Shown here: one piece after another, positions 32,218 through 42,054 of the stretch
Position numbering within the stretch: position 1 is the first letter of the stretch
Layout: every line of letters begins with the position of its first letter
Assembly: GCA_019116885.1 (NCBI GenBank)
Contig: DXAU01000046.1
Coordinates: 1-48,000 of the forward strand
DNA from: Candidatus Mediterraneibacter pullistercoris
Lineage (GTDB): Bacteria > Bacillota > Clostridia > Lachnospirales > Lachnospiraceae
Direction: 5' to 3'
Length of the DNA stretch: 48,000 nucleotides
Program-made: the position numbers and the translations under genes
Notes under the pieces: generated by a model
Told to the model about the DNA's origin: nothing
Database searches by the model: none
Seen by the model: only the letters and a program-made list of their open reading frames with translations

Positions 32218-34812
32218 CTATTTCACTGCTCTTTGCTTCTTTGAATAATACGTATCCTCCATCGGCAGTTTTGTCCGGAGCACATGATCCCTCGCATAGT
32301 ATGCGCCCTGTGCCGCCGGAGCTGTCGGAATCGTTGCGATCTCACCAATTCCTTTCGCGCCGTATGCAAACGGAAGAAGTTCTTCTTTCTCCACATAGAT
32401 GGCATGGATATCCGGAATCTGAGTGGAGCGCATCAGACCGAGCGTACCGTATTTTGCCTGGGGCACGCCGTCTTTGAGCGGAAAATCCTCTGTCAGCGCA
32501 TAGCCAAGTCCCATGAGCACGCCGCCCTCGATCTGCCCCTGTATGGAGATCGGATTCACCACTTTGCCTGAATCATGAGCCGCATACACTTCCTTCACCC
32601 GTCCGTCATCATCGAGGATAACTACATGGGTAGCGAATCCGTATGCCACATGGCTCTTCGGATTGGGCACGTCAGCTCCTAACTTATCCGTGGGATCGAA
32701 GAATTCTGCGAAGTATTCTTTTCCTTCCAGTTTCGACAGGTCGCCGCCTGCTTTCTTCAGATCTTCGTTCAGATCCGCAGAAGCCATGCGGACCGCCTCT
32801 CCCGTGATGAGCGTCTGTCTGGAACCGGACGTTGTACCAGAGTCCGCTGCCACTTCAGAATTGGCCCCCTTGTTTATGATCTTCTCTTTTCCCAGCCCGG
32901 TCGTCTCAGAGACCATCTGGACGAATACCGTGGCACATCCCTGTCCGATGTCGGAAGCCGCACTGTACAGTTCGACTTTCCCGTCATGAACGATCAGTTT
33001 CGCGCGTCCTTTATCAGGCAGGCCCACACCCACGCCGGCGTTCTTCATGGCGCATGCGATTCCCGCCCTGCCTGGATTGCTCTCATAGGCATCCTTTACT
33101 GCAAGAAGCGTCTCTTTTAGTGCTGTGGAACAGTCCGCGATCTGCCCGTTTGGCAGCACCTTGCCCGGCTCAATGGCATTACGGTATCGGATCTCCCACG
33201 GAGAGATCCCGACCTTCTCCGCCAGCAGGTTGATGTTGGACTCCAGGGCAAACTCACTCTGGCACACACCGAATCCTCGGAATGCACCCGCAGGCGGATT
33301 ATTCGTATAGTATCCGAATCCACGGATATCTGTATTCTGGTAACAGTAGGGTCCTACAGAGTGGGTGCATGCCCTTTCAAGGACAGGACCGCACAGAGAG
33401 GCATAAGCCCCCGTGTCAAAATAAATCTCACAGTCCAGTCCCGTGAAGATGCCGTTCTCATCACATCCAAGGGTAAATGTCCCCTCCATGGCATGGCGTT
33501 TCGGATGGAAGTTAATCGATTCCTGCCTGGAAAATGTCACTTTCACCGGACGTTTCACCTTCAATGCCGCCAGCGCTGCGATGTGCTGGACAGATACATC
33601 TTCTTTTCCGCCGAAACCGCCGCCTACCAGTTTATTCTCCACAACAATTCTCTCCGGGGCCCAGCCGAGCATGATAGAAATTTCTTTTCTTGTGTCATAG
33701 ACGCCCTGATCTGTGGAAAGCACTTTGACGCCGTCCTTGTACGGATATGCCACTGCACACTCCGGCTCCAGGAATGCATGCTCGGTAAACGGGGTCCTGT
33801 ACGTCTGAGTAACGACATATTTGGAGTTCTCCAGCGCTTTCTTGGCATCGCCCCTCGTCACATGACGGCTCTGGCAGAGATTCCCTTTTGAATGTACTTT
33901 CGGCGCATCTTCGGCCATTGCTTCTGCAATCGAAGTGACAGGTCTCATCTCTTCATAATCGATCTTCACGAGCTTTTTTGCTTTTTCAAGGATCTCCTTT
34001 GTCTCGGCAACTACCAGACAGACAGCGTCGCCCACACATCTTGTGATACTGCCTTTTGCGATCATCACATCCCAGTCCTGCTGAAGATGTCCGACCTTAT
34101 TGTTCGGGACGTCATCTGCTGTCAGAACGGCAAGAACACCCGGCAGGGCCTCTGCTTTCTCTGCATGGATATCAAGGATACGTGCCCGCGGATATTTAGA
34201 GCGGACTGCGGACGCATAGACCATCCCCTCCATCTCAACATCATCCGGGTACTCCCCATATCCGAGCACTTTTTCCCGGACGTCAAGGCGGAACGCATGC
34301 TGGCCTACCCCATACACATCGCCTTTTTCCAGATCCGTCTCTATCCGGGCGTCGCCTCTCAGGATCGCAGCAGCAAGCTGGATGCCCTCGATGATCTTCT
34401 TGTATCCGGTACATCGGCATATATTTCCTTTTAATGCAGCTTTAATCTCTTCCTCTGTCGGATCCGGAACTCTGTCTATAAGCGCTTTCCCTGCCATAAC
34501 CATGCCCGGGATGCAAAACCCGCACTGTACAGAACCTTTGGAACCGAACGAATAGACAAAGGCTTCTTTCTCTTCTTCGGTCAGTCCCTCAGTAGTGAGG
34601 ATATTTTTTCCTGTGGCGCGCTTCGTCGTCAGGACACATGATTTCACCGCCCTGCCGTCCACAATGATGGTACATGTTCCACAGGCGCCCTCGCTGCACC
34701 CGTCTTTCACCGAATGAAGATGCAGATCATCCCGCAGATACCTCAAAAGAGGTTTGTCCTCATCTGTACTCCTCTCCACGCCATTTACTATAAAAGTGTA
34801 AGTCTCTTTCAT
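32218..34812 (-). CDS. xdh: Selenium-dependent xanthine dehydrogenase, 2Fe-2S and molybdopterin domains fused
   Basis: An 864-residue molybdenum hydroxylase. The plant-type 2Fe-2S domain has CSEGACGTC (about 39-47), and the helical 2Fe-2S domain has CGFCIPGMVM and CRCTGY (about 97-140). The molybdopterin domains follow from about 165: GGGFGGKEDVS near 400, GAFRGFGVCQ near 514 and GAKGIGE with the catalytic Glu near 820. No FAD domain or separate FAD subunit is present, unlike classical XdhABC; electrons must leave by another route, probably the ferredoxin encoded upstream. The selenium assignment is from the yqeB/yqeC/ygfK neighbours. The start overlaps the ferredoxin gene by four bases. Confidence 0.93.
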   Translation of the reverse strand: MKETYTFIVNGVERSTDEDKPLLRYLRDDLHLHSVKDGCSEGACGTCTIIVDGRAVKSCVLTTKRATGKNILTTEGLTEEEKEAFVYSFGSKGSVQCGFCIPGMVMAGKALIDRVPDPTEEEIKAALKGNICRCTGYKKIIEGIQLAAAILRGDARIETDLEKGDVYGVGQHAFRLDVREKVLGYGEYPDDVEMEGMVYASAVRSKYPRARILDIHAEKAEALPGVLAVLTADDVPNNKVGHLQQDWDVMIAKGSITRCVGDAVCLVVAETKEILEKAKKLVKIDYEEMRPVTSIAEAMAEDAPKVHSKGNLCQSRHVTRGDAKKALENSKYVVTQTYRTPFTEHAFLEPECAVAYPYKDGVKVLSTDQGVYDTRKEISIMLGWAPERIVVENKLVGGGFGGKEDVSVQHIAALAALKVKRPVKVTFSRQESINFHPKRHAMEGTFTLGCDENGIFTGLDCEIYFDTGAYASLCGPVLERACTHSVGPYCYQNTDIRGFGYYTNNPPAGAFRGFGVCQSEFALESNINLLAEKVGISPWEIRYRNAIEPGKVLPNGQIADCSTALKETLLAVKDAYESNPGRAGIACAMKNAGVGVGLPDKGRAKLIVHDGKVELYSAASDIGQGCATVFVQMVSETTGLGKEKIINKGANSEVAADSGTTSGSRQTLITGEAVRMASADLNEDLKKAGGDLSKLEGKEYFAEFFDPTDKLGADVPNPKSHVAYGFATHVVILDDDGRVKEVYAAHDSGKVVNPISIQGQIEGGVLMGLGYALTEDFPLKDGVPQAKYGTLGLMRSTQIPDIHAIYVEKEELLPFAYGAKGIGEIATIPTAPAAQGAYYARDHVLRTKLPMEDTYYSKKQRAVK

Positions 34813-35414
34813 GTTCCCACCTGCGCTTCCCGGATCGTAAAGATCCCATTATAATCTCTGATCACTCCACGCGGACATTTCACCGCGCACATGCCGCAGA
34901 CGATGCACTTTTCCTCATCGATCACCGCGTGGTTATTCTCAATGCCAATCGCAGCCACAGGGCAGCTTCTGACACAGATTCCACAGGCGATGCACCCGGT
35001 ATCGCAGGTCTTCCTCGTCTGCGCTCCTGTGTCCTCACTGACACACGCCGGATAAATATTATATTCTTCAGTGGTGATCCGGATCAGGCTGCGGGGACAG
35101 GCTTTCGCACACAATCCGCACCCCACGCATTTCTCCGGATCCACCTCAGCAGCGCCGCCTGTGCCGATATGGATTGCATGAAAGCGGCAGGCTTCCACAC
35201 AGCTCCCGCCGCCCAGACAGCCCCACTGACACGATATCGTCTCTGTCCCGGTCATCTGCTGGCAATTCGCCTCTGTATTCCCGGTATTCCCGCTCTTTTC
35301 CTGTTTCCCGTCTGCTGCCGCATCTGTTTGTGTATCTGTGGCCTGAGCCGCCTGCCTGGCACATCCGCCCAGACACTGTACCACCGCCACTTTCTTTTTA
35401 CGCGCCTGCGCCAT
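34809..35414 (-). CDS. Multi-cluster 4Fe-4S ferredoxin, RnfB-like electron carrier
   Basis: A 201-residue iron-sulfur protein. An N-terminal QCLGGCARQ segment and a variable Gln/Asp/Thr linker precede CQWGCLGGGSCVEACRFHAI (RnfB-like), then CVGCGLCAKACP, CIACGICVRSCP and CIVCGMCAVKCP, giving three to four 4Fe-4S clusters. It is co-translated with the dehydrogenase (four-base overlap at its 3' end) and follows the yqeB fusion, so it is the likely electron partner between XDH and YgfK or cellular ferredoxin. The ATG at 35414 is chosen because AGGAG directly abuts the earlier ATG at 35423 but is nine bases from this one. Confidence 0.88.
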   Translation of the reverse strand: MAQARKKKVAVVQCLGGCARQAAQATDTQTDAAADGKQEKSGNTGNTEANCQQMTGTETISCQWGCLGGGSCVEACRFHAIHIGTGGAAEVDPEKCVGCGLCAKACPRSLIRITTEEYNIYPACVSEDTGAQTRKTCDTGCIACGICVRSCPVAAIGIENNHAVIDEEKCIVCGMCAVKCPRGVIRDYNGIFTIREAQVGT

Positions 35415-35419
35415 ATCAC

Positions 35420-36787
35420 TCATCTCCTCTCATGTACTAAGTCTTCCCGTCTGTCAATATCTTTTAATTCTTCAGGATCTGCCTGTACAATCCTTACTTT
35501 TTCCCTGTGTCTTCTCATAATCTGTCTTCCGCCTTCATCTCCCGTGAGCGCGAGCAGTTCAGGGAAAAATAAGGAATCCCAGCACACCGGATTACCAGTC
35601 CGCTCTCCGTTTCCCGCGCATACGATGCTGCCCGGATGTTGAAACGCCGTGCGGAAGATCTGCTGCATAGTGGATATGCCAAGTCCCGGCTGATCGCATA
35701 CGGAGAAAAGCACGCCTTTTAATCCGGGCCGGTTCTCCATCGCTTTCTTAAGTCCAAGCGTAAGAGAAAGGGAAATACCTCTCTCAGGCTCTCTGTTCCA
35801 TACTGTTGTAATTCCGTTCTTTTCGGCTTCCTGAGCGATCTCTTCCGAACCAGTGACCACATATGCCGGAAAGGCACCGAACGCCCGGATCTTCTCCAGT
35901 GTATGTTCATAGAGCGGCTTATTCTTGACAAGAGCGTTCAGCTTGTTTCCGCCGAATCTTGTGCCAGCTCCCGCGGCAAGGATGACAATGGCAAATTTAT
36001 CTTTCATCCTCTCGAATCCTGTGACTGCTTCAAGCACGCCGCCTCCGACAGCTCTTGCTTTATCAGAGATCGTATAGCAATGAGAAACCTCCGCTCTGGC
36101 GTCGATATCTCCGATCTTCAGATTTTTCCTCACCCGCACGCCTGCCTGAAGCATCCCCCGAACAATGCCTGTCATCTGTGCGTACACTGGCGCTCCGCCT
36201 GTGACAGCAACAGTTGTTCCCTTTTCCACATGATCTCCGATCTGCACTTTTGGCTCCAGAGCTCCGTCTGCTTCTGCGCGGATCAGCCGCTCGACAGTAT
36301 AGCCGGCTACATTTCCCGGGACCCCGGTATTGGGGATCGCGGGTCCGCTCCGGATGATATTTCCGAGCGTATGTCCCCGCTTTGTCTCGATCACACAGTT
36401 GCAGTCGGCGCCCGCTGTAAATCCCGGGCCAACCCCAATAACAAAAGGCGCATCTGTGATCCTTGTCCCAAGATTTCTCTTCGCGAGAATTGCATCCACA
36501 ATCACATCCGGACGGAACCACCTGCGGCAGGATGCCTCTTCATCCACCATAACCGCAATATTGCCGTCCGATATAGCCGTTTCTGCACCTGTCTGATCTT
36601 TCGCAAGGACTCCTGTCATCTCTTCAACCTGTGCGCTCCCCTCATAGACTGCTCTCGAGAGCGCCACAGTACGGCGCACGGTAAGGGGTATCTCTATCTC
36701 AGTCATCAGGATCTGATGTCCTGCGCCATAAAGTCTGGATGCAATCCCTGTCGCCAGATCTCCGGCGCCTCTGATCAATACTTTCAT
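35420..36787 (-). CDS. yqeB: YqeB selenium-molybdenum cofactor protein fused to MocA-type cytidylyltransferase
   Basis: A 455-residue fusion. Residues 1-262 match the EF2563/YqeB family of selenium-dependent molybdenum hydroxylase systems (MKVLIRGAGDLATGIASRLY, later VGPGFTAGADCNCVIETKRG). Residues 265-455 are a MocA/MobA-like nucleotidyltransferase with an intact AAGAGTRFGGNK loop near 270 and CDQPG near 380. MocA makes molybdopterin cytosine dinucleotide. YqeB is thought to act in selenium insertion or delivery to the Mo centre, but its reaction is not settled. The fusion ties cofactor assembly to the dehydrogenase operon. It overlaps yqeC by four bases. Confidence 0.92.
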   Translation of the reverse strand: MKVLIRGAGDLATGIASRLYGAGHQILMTEIEIPLTVRRTVALSRAVYEGSAQVEEMTGVLAKDQTGAETAISDGNIAVMVDEEASCRRWFRPDVIVDAILAKRNLGTRITDAPFVIGVGPGFTAGADCNCVIETKRGHTLGNIIRSGPAIPNTGVPGNVAGYTVERLIRAEADGALEPKVQIGDHVEKGTTVAVTGGAPVYAQMTGIVRGMLQAGVRVRKNLKIGDIDARAEVSHCYTISDKARAVGGGVLEAVTGFERMKDKFAIVILAAGAGTRFGGNKLNALVKNKPLYEHTLEKIRAFGAFPAYVVTGSEEIAQEAEKNGITTVWNREPERGISLSLTLGLKKAMENRPGLKGVLFSVCDQPGLGISTMQQIFRTAFQHPGSIVCAGNGERTGNPVCWDSLFFPELLALTGDEGGRQIMRRHREKVRIVQADPEELKDIDRREDLVHERR

Positions 36788-37569
36788 TTCCTCTGCCTGC
36801 CTCCCCCTGATCCCGGCTCCGTCCGTCCTGTTACGATTACCTGACGGATCTCTTTTTCTTCCAGCATATGGCAGATCTCAAGCGCTGTTTTCTTAAGTCT
36901 CCCATCATCTGCTTTATTTAAAACAACTGTGTACGAAGCACCTTCAGGACATCCTTTTCTCCCCGCAGCTCTTGATGCAGCAAGCAGGGCAATGTCCTCC
37001 GCCGTAACACATTCAGTTTCTTTCTTATCTAAAAGTTTCTCCGCCAGTTCCGGGCGGAATACAGTATCTTTTATTTTCTTTCCCACACTGTCCAGGCCGT
37101 ATACGGACAGCACATGTGTCGTGCCCGGCAGTATGACCGGTTCATGCTCTGCGGGCACTTTGAGAGGCATCCGTTTTGCCCCGTCTGCTTCAATGAGTAA
37201 TGGAATTCCCCACCTTAACACTTTTTCGATTGCAGCATCCTGCAGTATGCTTAGTTTTCCGCTAGGCGCCGGTTCTCCTGCCCACACCTGTCCCGCTTTC
37301 TGTAATTGTTCTGTTATCTCCTCTTCCGGAAACCCGGACAGGAACCACTCTCTTTCTTCTTTTATGATATGTGTCGTGGTTGTCACAAACACCGGGATAT
37401 CTGCGCGCACATACTCATCGGCAAGCCGGTGCAGGGTCGTGGTCTTACCGCCTGCACCGACCACCGATACGATCGGGCGCCGTCCCCGGAGTTCTTCGTC
37501 CTCCAGTTTCAGCGCCTGTCGTAAAGAGTCTGTCGCGCACAGCCTTCCTTCATTGTAAATATAAATCAT
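36784..37569 (-). CDS. yqeC: YqeC, selenium-dependent hydroxylase accessory protein
   Basis: A 261-residue putative nucleotide-binding protein with a P-loop GAGGKTTTLHRLADEY near residue 38, TTTTHI near 65, IEADGAKRMPLKVPAEHEPV near 130 and a final VIVTGR. This matches YqeC, found only with selenium-dependent molybdenum hydroxylases. It lies between hydA and the yqeB-mocA fusion, with the start overlapping the hydA end by about 20 bases, so expression is coupled. The precise reaction is unknown. Confidence 0.9.
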   Translation of the reverse strand: MIYIYNEGRLCATDSLRQALKLEDEELRGRRPIVSVVGAGGKTTTLHRLADEYVRADIPVFVTTTTHIIKEEREWFLSGFPEEEITEQLQKAGQVWAGEPAPSGKLSILQDAAIEKVLRWGIPLLIEADGAKRMPLKVPAEHEPVILPGTTHVLSVYGLDSVGKKIKDTVFRPELAEKLLDKKETECVTAEDIALLAASRAAGRKGCPEGASYTVVLNKADDGRLKKTALEICHMLEEKEIRQVIVTGRTEPGSGGGRQRK

Positions 37570-38938
37570 CTTGTTCTACACCATGACGGACATACACGCC
37601 GTCGTTTTCTTCAAGGATCTCTCCGTTCTCTGCCGCCAGTCTGCCCCTTAAGTACACCTGTTCCGCTCTTCCGCGGATCTTTGTTCCTTCCATGGGACAG
37701 TAATCACATGCAGACTGCTGGCTCTCCGCTGTCATCGTCCACTCGGTATCGGGATTCCACACAACAATATCTGCGTCGCTTCCCGGCATGAGGGCTCCTT
37801 TCCGCGGATACAGCTTATAGAGTTTGGCCGGATTCTCCGCCAGATAGATACACATCTGCTCTGCTGTAATCCTGTCCTCGTTTACGCCAAACTGCCAGAT
37901 GAGCGCCGGACGTTCTTCAGCTCCCGGCATGCCGCACGGCGTCTTTGAGAAGTCGTTTGCCCCGGCCATCTTCTGCTCTTTTGTAAAACTGCAGTGGTCA
38001 GTAGCAATTGTCTGGATGCGCCCCTCGCTCAGCGCCTGCCATAGGATATCCTGATTTTTCTTCCTGCGAAGCGGCGGAGCGATCATATAATGCCTCGCCT
38101 CCTCCGCCGGAAGTGAATATTTACTTTCATCCATCAAAAGATACTGAGGACATGTCTCGATATAAACCGTCTGTCCTTCTTCCCTTGCCTTAAGGATCTC
38201 CCGGTATCCCGCCGCAGTACTTAAATGTACCACAATAACCGGCGTATCCACGCATTTCGCAATCTTCAGGAGACGCCCGACCGCTTCGGCCTCCGCCTCT
38301 TTCGGACGCGTCCACGGGTAATCCGACACATCCGCCCTTTTCCCTTTTGACTTCTCCAGTTCTTTGAGTCTCGCCTGGATGATGCCGTTGTTCTCACAGT
38401 GTACTCCGGCGATCCCGCCTAATTCTTTCAGCCGGGAAAGGATCGCATACATCGTCTCATCATCCACCATTGTATCATAGGTCATGTACAGTTTGAAAGA
38501 ACACGTCTCTTTCTGTACGATCTCCTCCAGCTCACGGCTGATCTCCTCATTCCAGTCAGTCAGCGCCAGATGAAATGCATAGTCACAGGAGGACTGTCCG
38601 TCCGCTTTCTTATGCCAGTTGTCAAGAGCCTGTCTCAGGCTCTCTCCTCTGTACTGTGTGGCATAATCCACGATACAAGTCGTTCCGCCGGCAAGTTCTG
38701 CCTTTGTTCCTGTCCCGAACCTGTCTGCTGTGATCGTATTGCTCACTTCCAGAGCCATGTGGGTATGAGCATCGATAAATCCGGGAAAGAGCAGTTTCCC
38801 CCTCACGTCAATGATCCGGGCGTCTCCAAGCTCCAGCTCTTCTCCAACTTCCAGGATCTTTTCCCCGTTTACCAGTATGTCAAGTTTCTTCATGCCGTCG
38901 CTGCTTACGACCGTACCTCCTTTAAATAAGAGTTTCAT
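37550..38938 (-). CDS. hydA: Dihydropyrimidinase/hydantoinase-family amidohydrolase
   Basis: A 462-residue zinc amidohydrolase. DAHTHM (about 57-62) supplies two metal-binding His; SFKLYMTYD near 149 holds the lysine carbamylated in this family; HCEN near 180, HLSTAAGY near 236 and ATDHCSF near 312 complete the site. Relatives open cyclic diamide rings (hydantoin, dihydropyrimidine). Between ygfK and yqeC, its substrate is probably a ring intermediate of purine breakdown rather than a pyrimidine. AAGGGG precedes the ATG. Confidence 0.93.
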   Translation of the reverse strand: MKLLFKGGTVVSSDGMKKLDILVNGEKILEVGEELELGDARIIDVRGKLLFPGFIDAHTHMALEVSNTITADRFGTGTKAELAGGTTCIVDYATQYRGESLRQALDNWHKKADGQSSCDYAFHLALTDWNEEISRELEEIVQKETCSFKLYMTYDTMVDDETMYAILSRLKELGGIAGVHCENNGIIQARLKELEKSKGKRADVSDYPWTRPKEAEAEAVGRLLKIAKCVDTPVIVVHLSTAAGYREILKAREEGQTVYIETCPQYLLMDESKYSLPAEEARHYMIAPPLRRKKNQDILWQALSEGRIQTIATDHCSFTKEQKMAGANDFSKTPCGMPGAEERPALIWQFGVNEDRITAEQMCIYLAENPAKLYKLYPRKGALMPGSDADIVVWNPDTEWTMTAESQQSACDYCPMEGTKIRGRAEQVYLRGRLAAENGEILEENDGVYVRHGVEQDDLYLQ

Positions 38939-38990
38939 GCTGACCCCTTCTTTCCGTAATCTGAAATCCTGTCTTATGACGGCTGGACTG

Positions 38991-41984
38991 TTATCGTAAA
39001 ATGTATGCGTACTCTCTGCAGACCGCCTCCATCAGTTTCTGAAGTCCGTCCGGTATCCTTGTCTCCTCGCCTTTTGTCCAGATATATGTCTCGCCGAAGA
39101 AACGCACTTTACATTTCACCTGATCTTTGTCCAGCACTGTAAATCCCTGGTTCCTGCTGTCTTCCATATCTTTCTCATCTGCGAACAGTGTAAATTTATC
39201 AAGATACGGAGCACTGTCATACGGACAGAAACTCTTGCAGTTGCCGCACTCGTTGCACATGTAGTCCACATGGATGATCTGGTGCTTCTCCATGCCCGGC
39301 ACGTGGATAGAGAGATTCGCCCTGTTCGGACATACCTCGACGCAGTTCTCGCAGATTCCGGAGCATACGAGACATCTTCCACTCTCCTCTCCGCTGTCTT
39401 TTTTGTCGGAGATATTGCCTTTTCTGCCATAGATTATATCTTCGTCTGTCTCCGGGTCAAAGTCTCTGACCAGAGTCTCACCAAGGACAGCCTGTGCAGC
39501 TCTTAATGCATCGCTGATTCCCTCCACTACAGTGGATGGTCCGCCCAGTCCGTCTCCTGCAAGATAGACGCCCGCCCGGCTTGTCTCGCATGTCTCTTCA
39601 TTAACGATGGCGCGCCCTCTCTCATTTACATTGATGCCGCAGGACTTATAAAATGCTGTCGGCACTCTCTCGCCTACCGCTGCGATAACGGTATCTGCCG
39701 GGATCTCTTTCTCCTCTCCGGTCTCCACCACGCCTCTTCTTCCGGAAGCGTCGTAGTCGCCCAGTTTCATTACTTTACAGAGGAGTCTGCCGTCTTCCAG
39801 TTTCACCGGGGAGAGCAGTTCCATGAACTCCACGCCGTCGTCCATCGCCATGACAAGTTCTTCTTCGTCGGCAGGCATATAGCGCTTTGTCCTTCTGTAT
39901 ACAAGGTACGCATGCTCCACGCCTTTCGTGCGCTTCGCAGCTCTTGCCGTATCCATCGCCGTGTTTCCGCCGCCGATGATGACGACATTTTTGCCGATAT
40001 CAAGATCTCCGTCTTTTGCCTTGAAGTCCGCAAGGAACTCAAGTGCATTGACCGGATCGCCTTTTTCCAGCTTCAGGACGCCCGGCTCGTAGGCGCCGAC
40101 TGCAAGGATGACCGCTGTGTATCCTGCATTTTTCAGCATATCCAGATCCGTGATCTCTGTGTTCAGGCAGAGATTCACGCCCATTTTTTCAAGAAGCGCC
40201 GCATCTTTGTCGATGGCGCTGTCGGAGATACGGAATCCGGGGATCACGTGGCGCACCACGCCGCCGAGAGCATCAGTCTTCTCAAACAGCGTCGTCTCCA
40301 TGCCTGCCCTGCGCAGGAAATATGCCGCAGCCATTCCTGTTGGTCCACCGCCGATCACGGCCGCTTTTCCGCTCTTCGTCACGGCCGGAGCTGCGAGGCC
40401 GTCTGCCAGTGCATCATATCCGTTCTCTGCCGCGATCAGTTTCATGCCGCGGATGTAGACGGACTCTTCGTAGAAGTTGCGGGTACATTTATTCATACAC
40501 GGATGTGCACAGATCGTTCCCGTAATGAACGGAAGCGGGTTCTTCTCCGTGATGACTTGCATTGCCTCTTCGTATTTTCCTGCTTTTACAAGCTCTAAGT
40601 ATGCCGGGATATCCTGATGAATCGGACATCCATCTTTACATGGCGCCACGAAACAGTCAAGGAGCGGCACCTGTTTCTTCATCTTTCTGGACGGAAGCGG
40701 TTTTACCGCCTTTACATGGTGCGGATTGGTCTTCGCATCATCTGCAAGCCTGCGCACCGCTTTCGGATCTACTCCTGTAAAGGAGACATTTTCCTTTTCC
40801 AGAAGCGCCGCTATCTGGGTCATCCTGTCATATCCGCCCGGCTTTAACAGTGTCGTCGCCACGGTCACCGGCCAGATGCCCGCGTCAACGATTTCTTTGA
40901 TATTATGATAATCTGCGCCGCCGGAGTAGGAGATGCGGAGTTTGCCGTCAAACTCTTCCGTGAGCTTCGCCGCCAGTGAGATGGATAGCGGATACAGGGA
41001 TTTGCCCGACATATACATCTCTTTGCTCGGAAGCTCGTTCTGCTTCACATCCACAGGGAAGGTATTTGTAATCTTCACGCCGAACTCAAGATTTCTCTCC
41101 TGACAGACTCTCATCAGTCTTGTCAGCATGGGCACTGCGTCCTCATACTGCAGATCATCCTTAAAGTGGAAATCACCAAACGCCACATAATCATAGCCCA
41201 TCTCGTCCATGAGTTTCCTGGCAAATTCGTATCCAAGCAGGGTCGGATTGCACTTGATAAATGTATGGAACCCTTTCTCTGTAATCAGATACATGGCGAT
41301 GCGCTCAATCTCCTGAGGAGGACATCCGTGCAGCGTGGAAATTGTAACAGAGTTGCAGATATCGCCGGAAATGCTCTCGATATCTTCTTTTGTCACTTTC
41401 GCAAACCGGTCCGCATGTTCGAGAAGGTATTCCCTGCAGGATCTGAAAATATCCGAATCCTGCGCATGCTGCATCGTATTTAAGAAGTTGTCGATCTTCT
41501 CGGATTTGATCCCGGCAAGATCATACCCTACGCTGATGTTGAACTGGAACCCGTCCATGCTTCCCAGATCAAATTCCTTGGCAATCACTTTGCACAGGAA
41601 CCACGCCTTGATATATTCTTCCATTGCCTGAGGCACATAGAGTTCTGTTGACCACTCGCAGTTATAGCACTCGTCGTCCGCTTTGATACAGGGTTTGTTC
41701 ACACACGCGGAGAGTTCTTCCCCGTCCATGACCTGTACAGTCTTCAGCTCGAAGAAACGGCTTCCTGTATAATAGGCCGCCACAATGTTCTGCGCAAGCT
41801 GCGTGTGCGGACCTGCCGCCGGTCCGACAGGCGTCTCCAGCAGTCTCTCAAAAATCGTCCGGTTATATTTTGAATCCGCATGATAGGGGTGATGCTCCCC
41901 GAACACAGTCCCTCTGTTCTCATATTCTGTCAATGTCCAGTTTAAAAGCTGTTCAAAAGACATCGGTCTCATAATATCACTCAT
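38991..41984 (-). CDS. ygfK: YgfK-type selenate reductase-like flavin/Fe-S oxidoreductase
   Basis: A 997-residue multidomain oxidoreductase. The N-terminal ~430 residues resemble a dihydropyrimidine-dehydrogenase/dihydroorotate-type barrel. An Fe-S region (CKDGCPIHQDIPAYLEL) starts near 443, followed by glutamate-synthase-like nucleotide domains with GGGPTGMAAAYF near 545 and GGGNTAMDTARA near 671. The C-terminus carries two 4Fe-4S motifs (CLVCSGICENC near 876, CNECGNCKSFC near 914). Named 'putative selenate reductase' in E. coli, it is now tied to purine degradation loci. It may pass electrons between NAD(P)H, ferredoxin and a purine ring reduction. AGGAGG precedes the start. Confidence 0.92.
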   Translation of the reverse strand: MSDIMRPMSFEQLLNWTLTEYENRGTVFGEHHPYHADSKYNRTIFERLLETPVGPAAGPHTQLAQNIVAAYYTGSRFFELKTVQVMDGEELSACVNKPCIKADDECYNCEWSTELYVPQAMEEYIKAWFLCKVIAKEFDLGSMDGFQFNISVGYDLAGIKSEKIDNFLNTMQHAQDSDIFRSCREYLLEHADRFAKVTKEDIESISGDICNSVTISTLHGCPPQEIERIAMYLITEKGFHTFIKCNPTLLGYEFARKLMDEMGYDYVAFGDFHFKDDLQYEDAVPMLTRLMRVCQERNLEFGVKITNTFPVDVKQNELPSKEMYMSGKSLYPLSISLAAKLTEEFDGKLRISYSGGADYHNIKEIVDAGIWPVTVATTLLKPGGYDRMTQIAALLEKENVSFTGVDPKAVRRLADDAKTNPHHVKAVKPLPSRKMKKQVPLLDCFVAPCKDGCPIHQDIPAYLELVKAGKYEEAMQVITEKNPLPFITGTICAHPCMNKCTRNFYEESVYIRGMKLIAAENGYDALADGLAAPAVTKSGKAAVIGGGPTGMAAAYFLRRAGMETTLFEKTDALGGVVRHVIPGFRISDSAIDKDAALLEKMGVNLCLNTEITDLDMLKNAGYTAVILAVGAYEPGVLKLEKGDPVNALEFLADFKAKDGDLDIGKNVVIIGGGNTAMDTARAAKRTKGVEHAYLVYRRTKRYMPADEEELVMAMDDGVEFMELLSPVKLEDGRLLCKVMKLGDYDASGRRGVVETGEEKEIPADTVIAAVGERVPTAFYKSCGINVNERGRAIVNEETCETSRAGVYLAGDGLGGPSTVVEGISDALRAAQAVLGETLVRDFDPETDEDIIYGRKGNISDKKDSGEESGRCLVCSGICENCVEVCPNRANLSIHVPGMEKHQIIHVDYMCNECGNCKSFCPYDSAPYLDKFTLFADEKDMEDSRNQGFTVLDKDQVKCKVRFFGETYIWTKGEETRIPDGLQKLMEAVCREYAYILR

Positions 41985-42054
41985 TGTCGTTACCTCCTGT
42001 TATTCTGGTCCGGAGACCTGTCGGCCGCCAGCCTGTTTCCGGCATACGTTCTCT

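Noticed and set aside
34929-35642. Plus-strand frames of over 200 codons opposite the ferredoxin and yqeB genes
   Set aside because: The opposite strand holds clear four-cluster ferredoxin and YqeB/MocA motifs with proper ribosome sites; the plus frame has none.
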